A DNA stretch of 64,000 bases from Bradyrhizobium sp. (GTDB lineage: Bacteria > Pseudomonadota > Alphaproteobacteria > Rhizobiales > Xanthobacteraceae), in contig NZ_JALHLP010000021.1 in NCBI RefSeq assembly GCF_022844465.1, positions 1 to 64,000 of the forward strand, written 5' to 3'. Of this stretch, positions 1 through 7,830 are shown piece by piece. The notes below the pieces were generated by a model, which searched no databases, was not told the origin of the DNA, and saw only the letters and a program-made list of their open reading frames with translations. Position 1 is the first letter of the stretch. Each line of letters begins with the position of its first letter. Position numbers and translations under genes: made by a program.

Positions 1-187
1 ACCATCATAAACACCCCATCCGCCCGATGTGCAGCTTTTCACCGATATATCTAATAAACAATCACATAACCAAGCGTGGCTCGCAATCAGGTCAGTTCGT
101 TCTCCAGCAAGCGCATCCTAACCAGCTCTCCCGGCGACGAGCTGCCATACTAATGTCCGGTCATGGCACAAAACGGCGGTCAGAGGG
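1..187. other. Left edge, no gene recognised
   Basis: This stretch is AT-richer than the rest of the window and holds no convincing reading frame, RNA gene or repeat. It is the downstream flank of the integrase gene that runs towards it on the minus strand. Confidence 0.4.
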
Positions 188-213
188 CGGGCAGAGCATT
201 TCCGCTCTGCCCG
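188..213 (-). terminator. Hairpin just downstream of the integrase gene
   Basis: A perfect 10-bp stem (188-197 with 204-213) and a 6-nt loop lie immediately after the integrase stop codon. There is no clean T-run directly after the stem on the minus strand, so it may be a weak or Rho-assisted terminator, or simply protect the 3' end. Confidence 0.45.
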
Positions 214-219
214 GGTATT

Positions 220-858
220 TCAGACATCAACTTGTTCCGCTATTGCCAGGGCGTCATCGACCTTGATGCCGAGATACCGGACGGTGCTTTCGATCTTGGT
301 ATGCCCGAGCAGGAGCTGGACAGCCCTGAGATTGCCCGTCCGTCGATAGATCAGGGTGGCCTTGGTACGTCGCAGCGAATGCGTCCCAAACAGCCTGGGG
401 TCGAGTCCGACGCTGCCTATCCACTCGGAGACGAGGCGGGCATATTGGCGGGTAGTCATGCTGCGGTCAGGACCGCAATGGCCGGCAAACAAGAACTCGC
501 CGGGTCGTTTGCCGGTGAGCTTTAGATAGTCATCGACCGACTGGCGGGTCTGCTCGCTCAATTCGAATCTGACGGGTCGCCCGGTTTTCTTTTGCCGGAC
601 CGTGGCACGATCCGCCGTGTATCCGCCGGCAGCGATGTCCTCGACCCGGATGGCAACGACATCACAGCCACGAAGCTTGCTGTCGATTGCCAGATTGAAC
701 ATGGCAAGGTCGCGAGCGCGGCCCGCGATCTGAAGCTTGGTCCGGATCGACCAGACGTGTTTGGGTCGCAGCGGCGGCTTTGCCCCGGTCAGCTTGCCCT
801 TGTTCCACGGTACTCGCTTGGGCGCTTGGGTCGCATTCACTTGATCCTGCATGGCCAT
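220..858 (-). CDS. Short tyrosine recombinase / site-specific integrase
   Basis: The protein (212 aa) belongs to the tyrosine recombinase superfamily, which cuts and rejoins DNA through a phosphotyrosine. The whole catalytic set is visible: Arg63 (KLRGCD), Lys90/91, His160 and Arg163 (THSLRR), His186 (LLGHTK) and Tyr195 (VRYLG). It consists of little more than the catalytic domain, with about 45 residues before it, so the usual N-terminal core-binding domain is missing or very small. The start at 858 (ATG GCC ATG) is chosen because GAGGAG sits just upstream; a longer frame to 909 would have to read through a perfect palindrome. No excisionase or phage gene is near. Proteins of this compact type are common in alphaproteobacteria and are often stand-alone, so the target site is unknown. 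Confidence 0.85.
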   Translation of the reverse strand: MAMQDQVNATQAPKRVPWNKGKLTGAKPPLRPKHVWSIRTKLQIAGRARDLAMFNLAIDSKLRGCDVVAIRVEDIAAGGYTADRATVRQKKTGRPVRFELSEQTRQSVDDYLKLTGKRPGEFLFAGHCGPDRSMTTRQYARLVSEWIGSVGLDPRLFGTHSLRRTKATLIYRRTGNLRAVQLLLGHTKIESTVRYLGIKVDDALAIAEQVDV

Positions 859-896
859 ACTCCTCGGCTCGGTTACAGAGCCGAGGAGTATGGCCA
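852..896. repeat. Perfect 19-bp-arm palindrome over the integrase start
   Basis: Two perfectly complementary 19-nt arms (852-870 and 878-896) flank a 7-nt centre (ggttaca). The integrase ATG and its GAGGAG ribosome binding site are both inside the left arm as read on the minus strand. In RNA this forms a long hairpin hiding the start; in DNA it looks like a pair of inverted recombinase half-sites around a short core. Confidence 0.9.
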
Positions 897-1164
897 CTGT
901 GTTAGGCATTGGAATCAGGTCGGTTTTCGGGCCAAAGCGGATCTCCGGGGCTGGTCGGGCGACAAACGCCCTGTAGCGATTGACCCAATACAGACATTCG
1001 GCCGCGCCGTCCCCGTCGTGTGTGTGCAGGCCCGTCCGTGGGGCGTTTCCTCCTTGGACTTGGGCCGCTCGGCCACGGGCGGTCCTCTTTCATGAGGCGC
1101 TACCGACACGGCGAAAGCGGCATGAGGTGGTAATGCCCGCTAGAATCCCGCCTTCCCGCAAAGA
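897..1164. other. Gene-free stretch, probable decayed dispersed repeat
   Basis: Several overlapping short frames exist on both strands (for example 915-1109 minus and 592-1095 plus), but none has a ribosome binding site or a recognisable product. The composition and the translated phrases resemble the dispersed intergenic repeat sequences often mis-annotated as small proteins in Bradyrhizobium genomes. I treat it as non-coding repeat remnant. Confidence 0.4.
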
Positions 1165-1178
1165 TTGATGCACATCAA
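1165..1178 (+). promoter_or_regulatory. FNR/FixK box with class II promoter spacing
   Basis: The sequence TTGATGCACATCAA is a perfect match to the FNR/FixK consensus TTGAT-N4-ATCAA. Its centre (1171.5) is about 41.5 bp before a predicted start at about 1213, and a -10-like TATCTT lies at 1202-1207, which is the classic arrangement for direct FNR-type activation. The next gene, for a small secreted protein, starts at 1236. The promoter activity itself is inferred. Confidence 0.75.
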
Positions 1179-1235
1179 ACAAACACGCTAGCAATTCGAC
1201 GTATCTTGCGAACTGGCGAAAAGGAGGATCTTCCG

Positions 1236-1517
1236 ATGAAACGGAATTTGGCAACATGTTTAATTGCTAGCGTATCCGTTGGGTTTCTAACGATGGCAAC
1301 GGCATCGAAAGTGTACGCCGATTATTCCTATGACAGCCATGTCAATACGTGCACTGGCGGCATAATATATGAGTGCACATATACGCACTACTGCAAGGAA
1401 TTACAGAGTGTGTGTGGTCAACCGCTTCACCCCTGTGTGATAACCACCTGTAAAGTGACCGCTAGTTCTTGCGAGCCCACTAACCAAACCTGCGGAAAAC
1501 GAAAACGACGACGTTGA
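1236..1517 (+). CDS. Small secreted cysteine-rich protein, unknown function
   Basis: The 93-aa product starts at an ATG preceded by a strong AAGGAGG site; the longer frame from 1206 lacks this support. Residues 1-28 look like a Sec signal peptide (MKRN start, hydrophobic core, cleavage after KVYA). The mature part of about 65 residues contains eight cysteines, enough for four disulfides, and ends in a basic KRKRRR tail. I recognise no family. The gene is clearly AT-richer than its neighbours and stands alone between an integrase and repeats, which suggests transfer or fast evolution. A perfect FNR/FixK box upstream predicts expression at low oxygen. The eight-Cys pattern could equally be a periplasmic metal- or haem-binding peptide or a secreted effector-like peptide. 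Confidence 0.75.
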   Translation: MKRNLATCLIASVSVGFLTMATASKVYADYSYDSHVNTCTGGIIYECTYTHYCKELQSVCGQPLHPCVITTCKVTASSCEPTNQTCGKRKRRR

Positions 1518-2129
1518 GTTGGCGCTCATGCGTCTTGCCGCCGGATGCGTTCATCTCGGCCAAATCAGCAGGCGATGATGAGCTTGCCGGAAATGTCCTT
1601 TGCTGGCACATCGCGTCATTTCGCGGCTGCGCAATAATTCGGTCGCTTTAGCCGTGAAGCGGACATGAGCGTGTAGCCCGGATGAGCTTCGCGACATCCG
1701 GGGCCTTCATCATTTCCCCGACTCCCGCATATCGCTGCGCTCATACGGGCTACTTGCTACGAACTGATTTGCTTTGCGCGCAAGCACAATCGCGATGCGT
1801 AACCGCGACAATTCAACTCGACGGGCAAATCACCTAAAACCTGTCCAGCCCACGCGCGAAAAATATTCCGCTTCCGTCGTCGGGCAAATCAGAATTACAA
1901 CTCCCGCCGTCTCACCCGATGGAGGGGCGGATCGCGATCGTCACGAACGCGCGGTGGGATGCGGTGGACGCTGAGGTCAAAGAGACGATGGTGACTGAGG
2001 CGTACGGCGAAGTCGTGTGGTCCTGACGCCGCGGTGCTGGCGTCAAGTTCTCGGGAAGCAATTCTCGGGAGCGACGGTGGCAAAAGAGCCGTTCGCCGGG
2101 GAGATCACGTTATAAGCCGTCAACCCACT
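1518..2129. repeat. Gene-free region of dispersed intergenic repeats
   Basis: No credible gene lies here. Around 1674-1752 is a repeat bounded by the inverted words gtagcccg and cgggctac, with a second inverted pair inside. From about 1800 to 2129 the sequence matches my memory of a long dispersed repeat of Bradyrhizobium chromosomes that continues into the hairpin element at 2130. The short frames over it (1774, 1895, 2034) are repeat translations, not genes. Confidence 0.5.
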
Positions 2130-2240
2130 GCGCAGGGAAGGCCGGATGCTCTCCGCTGGACCTGTATGCTCGTGTGCGCATTCTTAGTGCACAATGCACA
2201 CGAGACCGCGGGTGCAGCGCGCACCCGGTCTTCCCTGCGC
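2130..2240. repeat. Nested palindromic repeat element
   Basis: Outer 16-nt arms (2130-2145 and 2225-2240) pair with one G-T wobble. Inside are a perfect 9-bp stem (2169-2177 with 2196-2204) and a third stem around 2209-2227. The element can fold into a branched cruciform and looks like the end module of the dispersed repeat that begins upstream. Confidence 0.75.
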
Positions 2241-2319
2241 CCTCTTCATTGAAGGGGGCAAGGAGCAACAGCAAACCTCGGGCGAAATGCGCCGCGAGAT
2301 CGCGAACCTGTCTCCATCC

Positions 2320-2420
2320 GTCATCGCCCGGCTTGACCGGGCGATCCAGTATTCCAGAGACAGCCATGATTGAATCGAGAAGCCGCGGCGTACTGGATGC
2401 CCCGCTTTCGCGGGGCATGA
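2320..2420. repeat. Double-hairpin repeat (tccagta/tactgga family)
   Basis: The element has a hairpin at each end, and just inside them the inverted words tccagta and tactgga. A second member with the same layout lies at 15638-15729. Such units are known as dispersed intergenic repeats in this group of bacteria; no product is encoded. Confidence 0.7.
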
Positions 2421-2452
2421 CAGTCAATTTGCGGCGAGGAATGCTGTCAAAC

Positions 2453-2977
2453 TCAATCGCGCGCGATGATCTCGCGTTCGCCGTCGTGAATGTTCGCGGG
2501 GTTGAGCAGGTCGCCGGCGCGGCGGCGCACCAGGAATCTCGGGCGGCGGGCGCGGATGGCGTTGTGGCGGCGGCGCCGGGCGGCCGGCTCGTGCGGCTCC
2601 TCTTCAGCCAGCAGCGGCAGCGCGAAAATGTCGCTCCAGATCTGCCAGGCGGATGCAATTTCCTCGGGGTCGGAGCTGACGCACAGCGGAATGTTCAGCG
2701 AGGGGTCGCGATGCACCAGCACCAGCGCCTGCGCGTCGTCGAGCCCGCGCAACGCGACGCCCTTGAAGTCGCGCACGCGGATATTGACCGCCATCCGCAT
2801 GCCCTTGACGGCGCGGTGCAGCACGACGCGTTCGCGGTGAAGTTCGATTTTTCGCACGCCGCCGTCGGCGCGGGCATCCTGCGCCTGGAAGCTGAGCGGA
2901 AGGGAAAGAGGGTCGAGCCGCAATGCGCGGCTCGACCCGGCGGGATTGATCCCGCTTGTTGATGTTTGACGCCCCAC
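2453..2977 (-). CDS. DUF6101 family protein
   Basis: The 174-aa product is a conserved protein of unknown function in Bradyrhizobium and relatives. Visible landmarks are the N-terminal NPAGSSRALRLDPLSLP, the central REL-HRERVVL stretch, and a highly basic C-terminal third (ARRRRHNAIRARRPRFLVRRR) ending in DEREI-like GEREIIARD. No signal peptide or membrane segment is seen. The GTG at 2977 is chosen because GGGGAGA lies about 10 nt upstream and homologues begin near GRQTSTSG; an in-frame ATG at 3028 would add 17 residues. The basic tail suggests nucleic-acid or envelope polymer contact, but that is only inference. Confidence 0.7.
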   Translation of the reverse strand: MGRQTSTSGINPAGSSRALRLDPLSLPLSFQAQDARADGGVRKIELHRERVVLHRAVKGMRMAVNIRVRDFKGVALRGLDDAQALVLVHRDPSLNIPLCVSSDPEEIASAWQIWSDIFALPLLAEEEPHEPAARRRRHNAIRARRPRFLVRRRAGDLLNPANIHDGEREIIARD

Positions 2978-3264
2978 GGCTTTGGTCTCCCCGCCGGAAT
3001 TATGTTCCCGGTCGACAGGCGAGACCATAGCCGGGCGATTTCCGCTTCGGCTTAAAAAGGCTGGTTAACCCGAAGTCACCCCCGCCGCATCTGGCGGCAT
3101 GATTGACAGGAGCTTGGCTGACATGATTGACGAGACCTTGCGGCGAAGCTGAAAATGGTTGGCAATTGGCGCCGCGAAATGCTTGAACTCCCGGTGAATC
3201 AGGCACATCTGCTTAATCTGCTGCTTTGCCTCCCAATCTCGCTTTGATGTCGGGGATCTTGTTC

Positions 3265-4689
3265 GTGAACTCTTCACCATCCGCGGCTTCAGCGCCTGCG
3301 CAGGCCTCCAAAGCTTCCGGCAAGGCTTCCGACATGAGCGCCGGCCTGTTCGATCAATCGGCGCTGTCGACGCTGGCGCAGCGCCTGGTCGAGGCGGCCA
3401 GGCGCGCCGGCGCCGACGCCGCCGATGCGGTCGCGGTTCGCGGCGTTTCGCAGGGCGTTGAGGTGCGCGACGGCCGCGTCGAGGAATCCGAGCGTTCCGA
3501 AGGCGACGACGTCGGATTGCGCGTGCTGGTCGGGCAGCGCCAGGCCGTGGTTTCGACCAACGATGTCTCCGGCGACGGCGTGGCGAAACTGGCCGAGCGC
3601 GCGGTAGCGATGGCGCGCGTCGCGCCCGACGACAAATATGTCGGTCTCGCCGATCCGTCGCTGCTGGCGCGCGAGTTCGCCGATCTCGATTTGCTCGACC
3701 GCGAGGTTCCCTCGACCGGCGAACTGGAGCGCCGCGCCTGCGAGGCCGAAGCCGCGGGCCTGGCGGTGAAGGGCGTGACCAAGTCGGGCGGCGCGTCGGC
3801 CTCCAGCGGGATCGGCGGCATGGTGCTGGTGACCTCGACCGGCTTCCACGGCTCCTACCTGCGCTCCAGCCAGGGCATCTCGATGACCGCGATCTCAGGC
3901 GAGGGCACCGGCATGGAGCGCGACTACGACTACACCTCGGCCCCGCACGCCGCCGATCTCGCTTCGCCCGCGAGCGTCGGCCGCAAGGCCGGCGAACGCA
4001 CGGTGGCGCGGGCCAATCCGCGCAAGGTCGAGACCTGCAAGGTGCCGGTCGTCTACGACCCCCGCGTCGCGGGATCGCTGGTCGGCCATCTCGTCGGCGC
4101 CATCAACGGCGCCTCGATCGCGCGCAAGACCAGCTTCCTGAAAGACCGGCTTGGCGAGCAGCTGTTCGGCGGCAATATCCGGATCATTGACGACCCGCTT
4201 CGGGTCCGCGGACTGCGCTCGCAGAGTTTCGACGCCGAGGGCGTCAGGGTCAAGCGAACCGCGATCGTCGAGGCGGGCGTCTTGACGACGTGGCTATTGG
4301 ATTGCGCCACCGCGCGCGAGCTTGGCATGGTCACGACCGGGCATGCCCATCGTGGCGTCTCGTCGTCGCCGTCGCCGGGGGCCTACAACCTGCACCTCGA
4401 AGCCGGCGAGATGACGCCGCGGCAACTGATCTCCGACATCAAGCAGGGCTTTTACGTCACTGACCTGATCGGCTCTGGTGTCAACGGCGTCACCGGCGAT
4501 TACAGCCGCGGTGCGTCCGGCTTCTGGATCGAGAACGGCGAGATCACCTATCCCGTCAGCGAGGTAACCATCGCCGGACATCTGCTGGCGATGTTCAAGT
4601 CGCTGGTGGCGGCCAACGATCTGGAATTCCGTTACGGCGTCAACGCGCCGACATTGCGCATCGAGGGTTTGACGCTTGGCGGACGCTGA
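3265..4689 (+). CDS. pmbA: TldD/PmbA family metalloprotease subunit (PmbA/TldE type)
   Basis: This is the PmbA (TldE) partner of the TldD/TldE heterodimer, a zinc-dependent protease complex that in other bacteria degrades CcdA and matures modified peptides such as microcin B17. TldE itself lacks the metal-binding motif carried by TldD. The body from ALSTLAQRLVEAARRAGADAADA through VEVRDGRVEESE to the C-terminal VSEVTIAGHLLAMFKSL block has family length, about 450 residues. The start is uncertain: GTG 3265 has GGGGAT upstream and gives NSSPSAASA, as I recall for relatives; ATG 3334 (MSAGLFDQ) and ATG 3247 are alternatives. The next gene overlaps its end by 14 nt, so the two are translated together. 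Confidence 0.85.
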   Translation: MNSSPSAASAPAQASKASGKASDMSAGLFDQSALSTLAQRLVEAARRAGADAADAVAVRGVSQGVEVRDGRVEESERSEGDDVGLRVLVGQRQAVVSTNDVSGDGVAKLAERAVAMARVAPDDKYVGLADPSLLAREFADLDLLDREVPSTGELERRACEAEAAGLAVKGVTKSGGASASSGIGGMVLVTSTGFHGSYLRSSQGISMTAISGEGTGMERDYDYTSAPHAADLASPASVGRKAGERTVARANPRKVETCKVPVVYDPRVAGSLVGHLVGAINGASIARKTSFLKDRLGEQLFGGNIRIIDDPLRVRGLRSQSFDAEGVRVKRTAIVEAGVLTTWLLDCATARELGMVTTGHAHRGVSSSPSPGAYNLHLEAGEMTPRQLISDIKQGFYVTDLIGSGVNGVTGDYSRGASGFWIENGEITYPVSEVTIAGHLLAMFKSLVAANDLEFRYGVNAPTLRIEGLTLGGR

Positions 4690-5485
4690 TACCGCCGACC
4701 GAATCTTGGCGCGCGACGCGGCGCTGTTGACCGACACGGTGCGCGAGGCCGGCAAGTTGGCGCTGTCGCTGTTTCGCACCGAGCTTAGGAACTGGACCAA
4801 AGGCGTCTCCTCGCCGGTCTCCGAGGCCGACATCGCCGTCAACGATCTCGTGGAGCAGCGGCTGCGCTCGGCGACGCCGGAATATGGCTGGCTGTCGGAA
4901 GAAAGCGTCGACGATGATTCGCGTTTGGGAAAGCCGCTGGTGTGGATCGTTGATCCGATCGACGGCACCCGCGCCTATCTTGCCGGCCGCGAAGACTGGT
5001 GCGTGAGCGTGGCGCTGGTGGCGGGCGCCACTCCGGTGCTGGCGGCGGTGTTCGCGCCGGCGACCGACGAGTTCTTCTTCGCGATCCGCGGGCAGGGCGC
5101 CACCCGCAACGAGCGGCCGGCGCGTGCCGCCGTGGGCGCCGGGCTGGATTTTTCCCGCGTGGCAGGTCCAAAACCGCTGGTGCAGCGGCTGAGCCCCTCG
5201 ACGGACGACATCACCTTGCATCCGCGAATCGGATCGCTGGCGCTGCGGCTGTGCCGGGTCGCCGATGGCAGCCTTGATGCCGCTTTTGCCGGCGGTCAGA
5301 GCCGTGACTGGGATCTTGCCGCGGCGAATTTGATCGTGCAGGAAGCCAGTGGTAGGATGACCGCGCTCTCGGGGGACACGATTGAGTATAATCGTCGGGA
5401 CGTGGTGCATGGGATGCTGGTGGCGGCGGGACACGATCGTCATGCGCGCATTGTCGAGCATTTTCGATCTCGTCCGCTGCCCTGA
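4676..5485 (+). CDS. Inositol monophosphatase family protein (CysQ-like bisphosphate nucleotidase)
   Basis: The 269-aa protein has the lithium-sensitive phosphatase signatures: EES at about residues 80-82, WIVDPIDGT followed by RAY at about 99, and WDLAAANLIVQEASG near 212. These bind two or three Mg2+ ions. CysQ-like enzymes remove the 3' phosphate of PAP; a sugar-phosphate substrate is equally possible from sequence alone. It starts with TTG inside the end of pmbA, with GAGGG upstream. It leads a set of envelope genes (DUF4170, DUF374, waaA, lpxK), an arrangement seen widely in Rhizobiales. Confidence 0.85.
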   Translation: MADADTADRILARDAALLTDTVREAGKLALSLFRTELRNWTKGVSSPVSEADIAVNDLVEQRLRSATPEYGWLSEESVDDDSRLGKPLVWIVDPIDGTRAYLAGREDWCVSVALVAGATPVLAAVFAPATDEFFFAIRGQGATRNERPARAAVGAGLDFSRVAGPKPLVQRLSPSTDDITLHPRIGSLALRLCRVADGSLDAAFAGGQSRDWDLAAANLIVQEASGRMTALSGDTIEYNRRDVVHGMLVAAGHDRHARIVEHFRSRPLP

Positions 5486-5574
5486 AACGGCATGGTCCGT
5501 GCGGGCCAATCGCCCCCTTCACCCACTGACAGCCATGTGGTTGCTTGCCGGGCACATCGTTAGGAAAAGCCATC

Positions 5575-5823
5575 ATGCCAGAAAGCGCCCAGCCGCAATT
5601 GCTTCACCTCGTCATTGGCGGCGAGTTGACCGATCTCGAACACACGACCTTCAAGGATCTCGACCAGGTCGAAATCGTCGGTGTGTTTCCCAATTATGCA
5701 TCCGCCCACGCGGCGTGGAAGGCAAAGGCGCAGCAGACCGTTGACAACGCCCACATGCGCTACTTCGTGGTCCACCTCCACCGGCTGCTCGATCCGGGTC
5801 AAGACACGAAGCCCTCCCGTTGA
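5575..5823 (+). CDS. DUF4170 family protein
   Basis: The 82-aa product (MPESAQPQLLHLVIGGELTDL...) matches the DUF4170 family, small soluble alphaproteobacterial proteins regularly encoded just before the DUF374 acyltransferase and waaA. The HLVIGGEL start and the VFPNYASAHAAWKAKAQQTVDNAHMRYFVVHLHRLLDP core are typical. The function is unknown; linkage to lipid A-Kdo genes hints at an envelope role. The ATG at 5575 is preceded by AGGAAA. Its TGA overlaps the TTG start of the next gene (TTGA). Confidence 0.85.
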   Translation: MPESAQPQLLHLVIGGELTDLEHTTFKDLDQVEIVGVFPNYASAHAAWKAKAQQTVDNAHMRYFVVHLHRLLDPGQDTKPSR

Positions 5824-6533
5824 AACGATTCTCTCGTGATTTGCTGCGCAGCAGCTGGGTCCAGCGCGTGCTCGGCGTGCTCGCGGCGGAATATCTGCGG
5901 CTGGTCTGGCTGACCAACCGTTTCAGCTACGAACCGGCCGACGTCTATGACATCGTCGAGCCGGAGCAGCCGGCAATCTTCGTGTTCTGGCACGGCCAGC
6001 ATCTGATGACTCCGTTCGTCAAGACCAGGGACAGCCATCGCGCCAAGGTGCTGATCTCGCGGCACCGCGACGGTGAATTTAACGCCATCGCGGCGGAGCG
6101 GCTCGGCATCGGCACGATCAGGGGCTCCGGCGATCATGGCGGCGCCTTTCACCGCAAGGGCGGTGTTGGCGCGTTTCGGGAGATGCTGCAGGCGCTTGCG
6201 GACAATTGGAATGTTGCAACCACCGCCGACGTGCCGAAGCGCGCGCGGGTGGTGGGGCTCGGCGTCATCATGCTGGCGCGGGAATCCGGGCGGCCCATTA
6301 TGCCGTTTGCGATGGCGACCAGCCGGTTTATCCGGTTGAAAAACTGGGACTCCACCACGATCAATCTGCCGTTCGGACGCGGCGTCGTGGTAGGCATCGA
6401 AGCGGTTCACGTGCCGCCGGATGCCGACGCCGAGACCATGGAACAATTGCGCCTTCGGGTGGAAACGTATCTCAATGAGGCGACCCGGCGCGCCTATGCG
6501 GCCGTCGGTCGTCCGGAGGCCGCGCTTGGCTGA
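5820..6533 (+). CDS. DUF374 lysophospholipid acyltransferase family protein
   Basis: The 237-aa protein belongs to the DUF374 branch of the PlsC/LPLAT acyltransferase superfamily. Visible features are FVFWHGQHLM (the usual NH/WH-x4-D-like acyl acceptor motif, here WHGQ), ISRHRDGEFNA and RGSGDHGGAFHRKGG, followed by the TTADVPKRARVVGLGV block. It probably transfers an acyl chain to lipid A or a lysophospholipid at the inner membrane. It starts with TTG overlapping the previous stop and its own end overlaps the start of waaA, so the operon is translationally coupled. Confidence 0.8.
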   Translation: MKRFSRDLLRSSWVQRVLGVLAAEYLRLVWLTNRFSYEPADVYDIVEPEQPAIFVFWHGQHLMTPFVKTRDSHRAKVLISRHRDGEFNAIAAERLGIGTIRGSGDHGGAFHRKGGVGAFREMLQALADNWNVATTADVPKRARVVGLGVIMLARESGRPIMPFAMATSRFIRLKNWDSTTINLPFGRGVVVGIEAVHVPPDADAETMEQLRLRVETYLNEATRRAYAAVGRPEAALG

Positions 6534-7830
6534 TCCACTGCCGATGGCGTTGCGGGTTTACCGGAAGCTGTCGTCGGTGATGGTGCCGCTGTCGCCTGCG
6601 CTGATCAGCCGGAGATTGAGTCTTGGCAAGGAAGATCCGGCGCGCGTCGGCGAGCGCCGTGGCCTGAGCGCCGATCTCCGCCCCGATGGGCCGCTAATCT
6701 GGATCCACGGCGCCAGCGTCGGCGAAGTGCTGGCGGCCGCCGCGTTGATCGAGCGGTTGCGCGCGCAGGGTTTCCGCATCCTGCTTACCTCGGGCACCGT
6801 GACTTCGGCGGCGATCGTCGCCAGGCGTTTCCCCGCCGACGTCATCCATCAATATGTGCCGTACGATTCGCCACGTTACGTCGCGCGGTTTCTCGATCAC
6901 TGGCGGCCGTCGCTGGCGCTGTTCATCGAGTCCGACCTGTGGCCGAACCTGATCCTGTCGAGCGCCGCGCGCCGGCTGCCGATGGTGCTGATCAACGGAC
7001 GGATGTCGCAACGCTCGTTTCCGCGCTGGCGCCGGGTCTCGGGCACGATCGCGGCGCTGCTCGGCCGCTTCGAGGCCTGCCTCGCGCAGTCGCAACTCGA
7101 TGCCGACCGGTTTACTGCGCTGGGTAGCCGCAACGTCGCGGTTACCGGAAACCTCAAGTTCGACGTGCCGGCGCCGCCGGCGGATGGCAACCGGCTGGAG
7201 CGGCTGATGGCGATGACACGCGGTCGCCCGGTCGTGGTCGCGGCCTCTACCCATCCCGGCGAAGAGGAGATGTTGACCGACGCCCACCGGGCGCTCGCGG
7301 GATTCTTTCCAAATCTGCTGACCGTGATCGTGCCGCGGCATCCCCACCGCGGCGAGGCCATTGCGCAGATGATCGCCGATTCCGGCCTCAATGCAGGCAT
7401 TCGCTCGCGCGGAGAATTGCCAGCCGCTGCGACGGATATCTATGTCGCCGACACCATGGGCGAACTGGGGTTGTTCTACCGCCTGGCGCCGATCGTGTTC
7501 ATGGGCGGATCGCTGGTCGCGCATGGCGGACAGAATCCGATCGAGGCGGTCAAGCTCGGCGCGTCGATCGTTCACGGCCCCCACGTCTTCAATTTCACCG
7601 ATGTCTATCACGCCCTCGATGCCGCCGGCGGCGCGCGACGGGCCGATACCCAGGAAGCGTTGGTGAAGCAGCTCGGGCAGTTGCTGGCCGATCCCGGCGC
7701 GCGCGCTGCCATGCTTGCCGCGTCCGAACGGGTGGTCGAACAACTCGGCGGCGCGCTGGAGCGCACGCTGACGGCGCTCGAGCCGTATCTCCTGCAGTTG
7801 CGGCTGGAGACGGGAGCCGCCAATGCGTGA
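6526..7830 (+). CDS. waaA: 3-deoxy-D-manno-octulosonic acid (Kdo) transferase
   Basis: WaaA (KdtA) adds Kdo from CMP-Kdo to lipid IVA at the cytoplasmic face of the inner membrane. The 434-aa product shows the HGASVGE motif with its conserved Glu near residue 63, the LFIESDLWPN segment, and the C-terminal donor-binding region (ADTMGELGLFYRLAPIVFMGGSLVAHGGQNPIEA). The TTG at 6526 is chosen because a perfect GGAGG lies 6 nt upstream and the codon overlaps the DUF374 stop; ATG 6544 is the alternative. It overlaps lpxK by 8 nt. Confidence 0.93.
   Translation: MADPLPMALRVYRKLSSVMVPLSPALISRRLSLGKEDPARVGERRGLSADLRPDGPLIWIHGASVGEVLAAAALIERLRAQGFRILLTSGTVTSAAIVARRFPADVIHQYVPYDSPRYVARFLDHWRPSLALFIESDLWPNLILSSAARRLPMVLINGRMSQRSFPRWRRVSGTIAALLGRFEACLAQSQLDADRFTALGSRNVAVTGNLKFDVPAPPADGNRLERLMAMTRGRPVVVAASTHPGEEEMLTDAHRALAGFFPNLLTVIVPRHPHRGEAIAQMIADSGLNAGIRSRGELPAAATDIYVADTMGELGLFYRLAPIVFMGGSLVAHGGQNPIEAVKLGASIVHGPHVFNFTDVYHALDAAGGARRADTQEALVKQLGQLLADPGARAAMLAASERVVEQLGGALERTLTALEPYLLQLRLETGAANA

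Noticed and set aside
220..1164. Prophage or full integrative element
   Set aside because: Apart from one compact recombinase there are no phage, transfer or cargo genes and no attachment duplications or tRNA gene in view.
1185..1273. 12-bp perfect inverted words (acgctagcaatt at 1185-1196 and aattgctagcgt at 1262-1273) around the start of the secreted peptide gene
   Set aside because: A pair this long at this distance is expected by chance about once in every couple of windows of this size, and the first arm would lie upstream of the predicted transcript start.
3000..3206. Minus-strand frame of 68 codons upstream of pmbA
   Set aside because: No ribosome site, no similarity noticed, and it overlaps the DUF6101 start and the pmbA promoter region.
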